From NCBI GenBank assembly GCA_964531455.1, contig CAZHFZ010000018.1, forward strand, positions 1 to 64,000: a stretch of DNA of 64,000 nt, in the 5' to 3' direction. Under the pieces are notes generated by a model, which made no database searches, was not told the DNA's origin, and saw nothing but the letters and a program-made list of their open reading frames with translations. Position numbers and translations under genes: made by a program. Shown here piece after piece: positions 63,060 through 64,000 of the stretch (its first letter is position 1; each line of letters starts with the position of its first letter). The DNA is from Ga0077527 sp964531455. GTDB lineage: Bacteria; Pseudomonadota; Gammaproteobacteria; Burkholderiales; SG8-41.

Positions 63060-64000
63060 TCATTCGGGCTGGATGCCGGCCTCCCGAATCAGTTTTGCCC
63101 ATTTGGACATCTGGGTGTTGAAGAACGCGGTGAATTCGTCCTGGGTATCACCTACCGCGTCCGCGCCCTGCAGGCGCAACTGTTCCCGGGCATCCGGTGC
63201 AGTAATAATACGCACGATTTCCGCATTGAGCTTCGCCATAACCGGCTTCGGTACACCGGCCGGCACAGCCACGCCGTAGAACGAAACCGCTTCGAATCCC
63301 GGCAGCGTTTCGGCAATTGCCGGCACTTCAGGCAATGCCGCGACGCGTTTGGGTGAACTGACGCCCAGCGCGCGCAGTTTGCCCGCCTTGACGTGCGGCA
63401 ACGTAGGCAGGATCGTTCCGAACATGCAGGACACACGTCCGCCAAGCAGGTCCAGCGTCGCCGGATTGGCGCCTTTGTATGGCACATGGGTCATTTTCAC
63501 ACCACCCATGCTGGCCAGCAGTTCGGCGGCAAGATGAGTAGTCGACCCGTTTCCGCCTGAAGCATAAATAATACTGCCCGGCTTGGCTTTGGCCAGCGCC
63601 AGCAACTGCGAAACGTTGCTGGCAGCAACTGCCGGGTGGGTCACCAGCAGATTCGGTGAGAACGCGAGATTGACCAGTGGCCGCAGATCCTTGGCCGTGT
63701 TGTACGGCAGTTTCTTCTGCAGCATCGGACTGACTGCAGTGCTCAGTGAAATCATCAGCATGGTGTGGCCGTCAGCCGGTGCGCGCACGGCAAGTTCGGT
63801 GCCGATCACCGTACCGCCGCCGGGTCTGTTGTCGATGACGACCTGCTGCCCCCAGTTTTCGGACAATTTGACGCCGACCATGCGCGCCAGTTGATCATTC
63901 GGGCCCTGTGGAGCAAATGGAACAATCAAACGCAGCGGCCGACTGGGGAAACCGGGGGCGGGATCTGCGGCCTTCTGTTGTGCAGCGGAAGCCGGCATCG
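63060..64000 (-). CDS. Bug-family periplasmic solute receptor 13, 5' end beyond the window
   Basis: The frame is open to the window edge, and an ATG close to it is inside the signal region's end (the protein begins ASAAQQKAADPAPGFPSRP), so the true start is outside. The first loop VPFAPQGPNDQLAR has Gln and Pro in place of two Gly residues; the second is DNRPGGGTVIGTE. The stop is at 63060. A further receptor in the same style as the others, also without membrane partners. Confidence 0.92.
   Translation of the reverse strand, partial: MPASAAQQKAADPAPGFPSRPLRLIVPFAPQGPNDQLARMVGVKLSENWGQQVVIDNRPGGGTVIGTELAVRAPADGHTMLMISLSTAVSPMLQKKLPYNTAKDLRPLVNLAFSPNLLVTHPAVAASNVSQLLALAKAKPGSIIYASGGNGSTTHLAAELLASMGGVKMTHVPYKGANPATLDLLGGRVSCMFGTILPTLPHVKAGKLRALGVSSPKRVAALPEVPAIAETLPGFEAVSFYGVAVPAGVPKPVMAKLNAEIVRIITAPDAREQLRLQGADAVGDTQDEFTAFFNTQMSKWAKLIREAGIQPE

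Noticed and set aside
1..64000. CRISPR arrays, tRNA or rRNA genes, insertion sequences, phage genes
   Set aside because: I looked for regularly spaced repeats, clover-leaf-like segments, transposase motifs and phage structural motifs and saw none.

Overview
The window reads like the chromosome of a chemo-organotroph/lithoheterotroph of the order Burkholderiales (Betaproteobacteria). This rests on high G+C, a very large Bug/TctC periplasmic receptor family (13 genes in 64 kb), a PEP-CTERM protein and a complete Sox thiosulfate-oxidation operon. Two runs of exactly 100 N (38358-38457 and 60136-60235) show that it is a scaffolded draft, probably from a metagenome. The taxonomic call is inference. 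I saw no rRNA, tRNA, CRISPR array, insertion sequence or prophage.

Region by region: 1-8 kb holds a truncated amidase divergent from a Bug receptor, a Bug/DUF1028 pair, and a DUF1800-DUF1501 secreted pair. 7.7-16.4 kb has a class-I/II aminotransferase, a DASS-type anion transporter, a racemase-like gene with two Bug receptors, and a Bug receptor with an alpha/beta hydrolase. 16.5-29 kb is a mixed region: a membrane protein, a frameshifted HNH gene, a ClpP-fold periplasmic protein, Bug receptors, DUF1223, LOG, GFA and a large esterase lipoprotein. 27.7-35.9 kb is one minus-strand sox operon in the order soxR-C-D-Y-Z-A-X-B, then a SoxH-like metallo-hydrolase and a DsrE-like lipoprotein. It is tightly packed with overlapping stop/start codons, preceded by a 10-10-10 inverted repeat and closed by a hairpin terminator. 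36-49 kb holds metallo-hydrolase, TonB-like, Tyr/Pro-rich lipoprotein, DgkA-like, DUF2721, exonuclease, DUF3500, UspA, M32 carboxypeptidase and MazG-like genes. 48.7-64 kb has a bicupin/Bug pair, a PEP-CTERM protein, YajD, DUF1499, two alanine-rich coiled-coil paralogues on either side of a SulP-STAS-cNMP transporter, enolase-superfamily, AhpD-like and HIT-like genes, and more Bug receptors.

The functional themes are scavenging of organic acids and similar small carboxylates (Bug receptors beside amidase, racemase, esterase or cupin genes, without any TctA/TctB membrane genes in view) and oxidation of reduced sulfur. Gene decay is also visible: remnants of a cupin, an amidase, a third Usp domain and an HD-GYP protein, plus a one-base frameshift in an HNH gene. 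The least explained item is the pair of alanine-rich proteins bracketing the SulP-cNMP gene.
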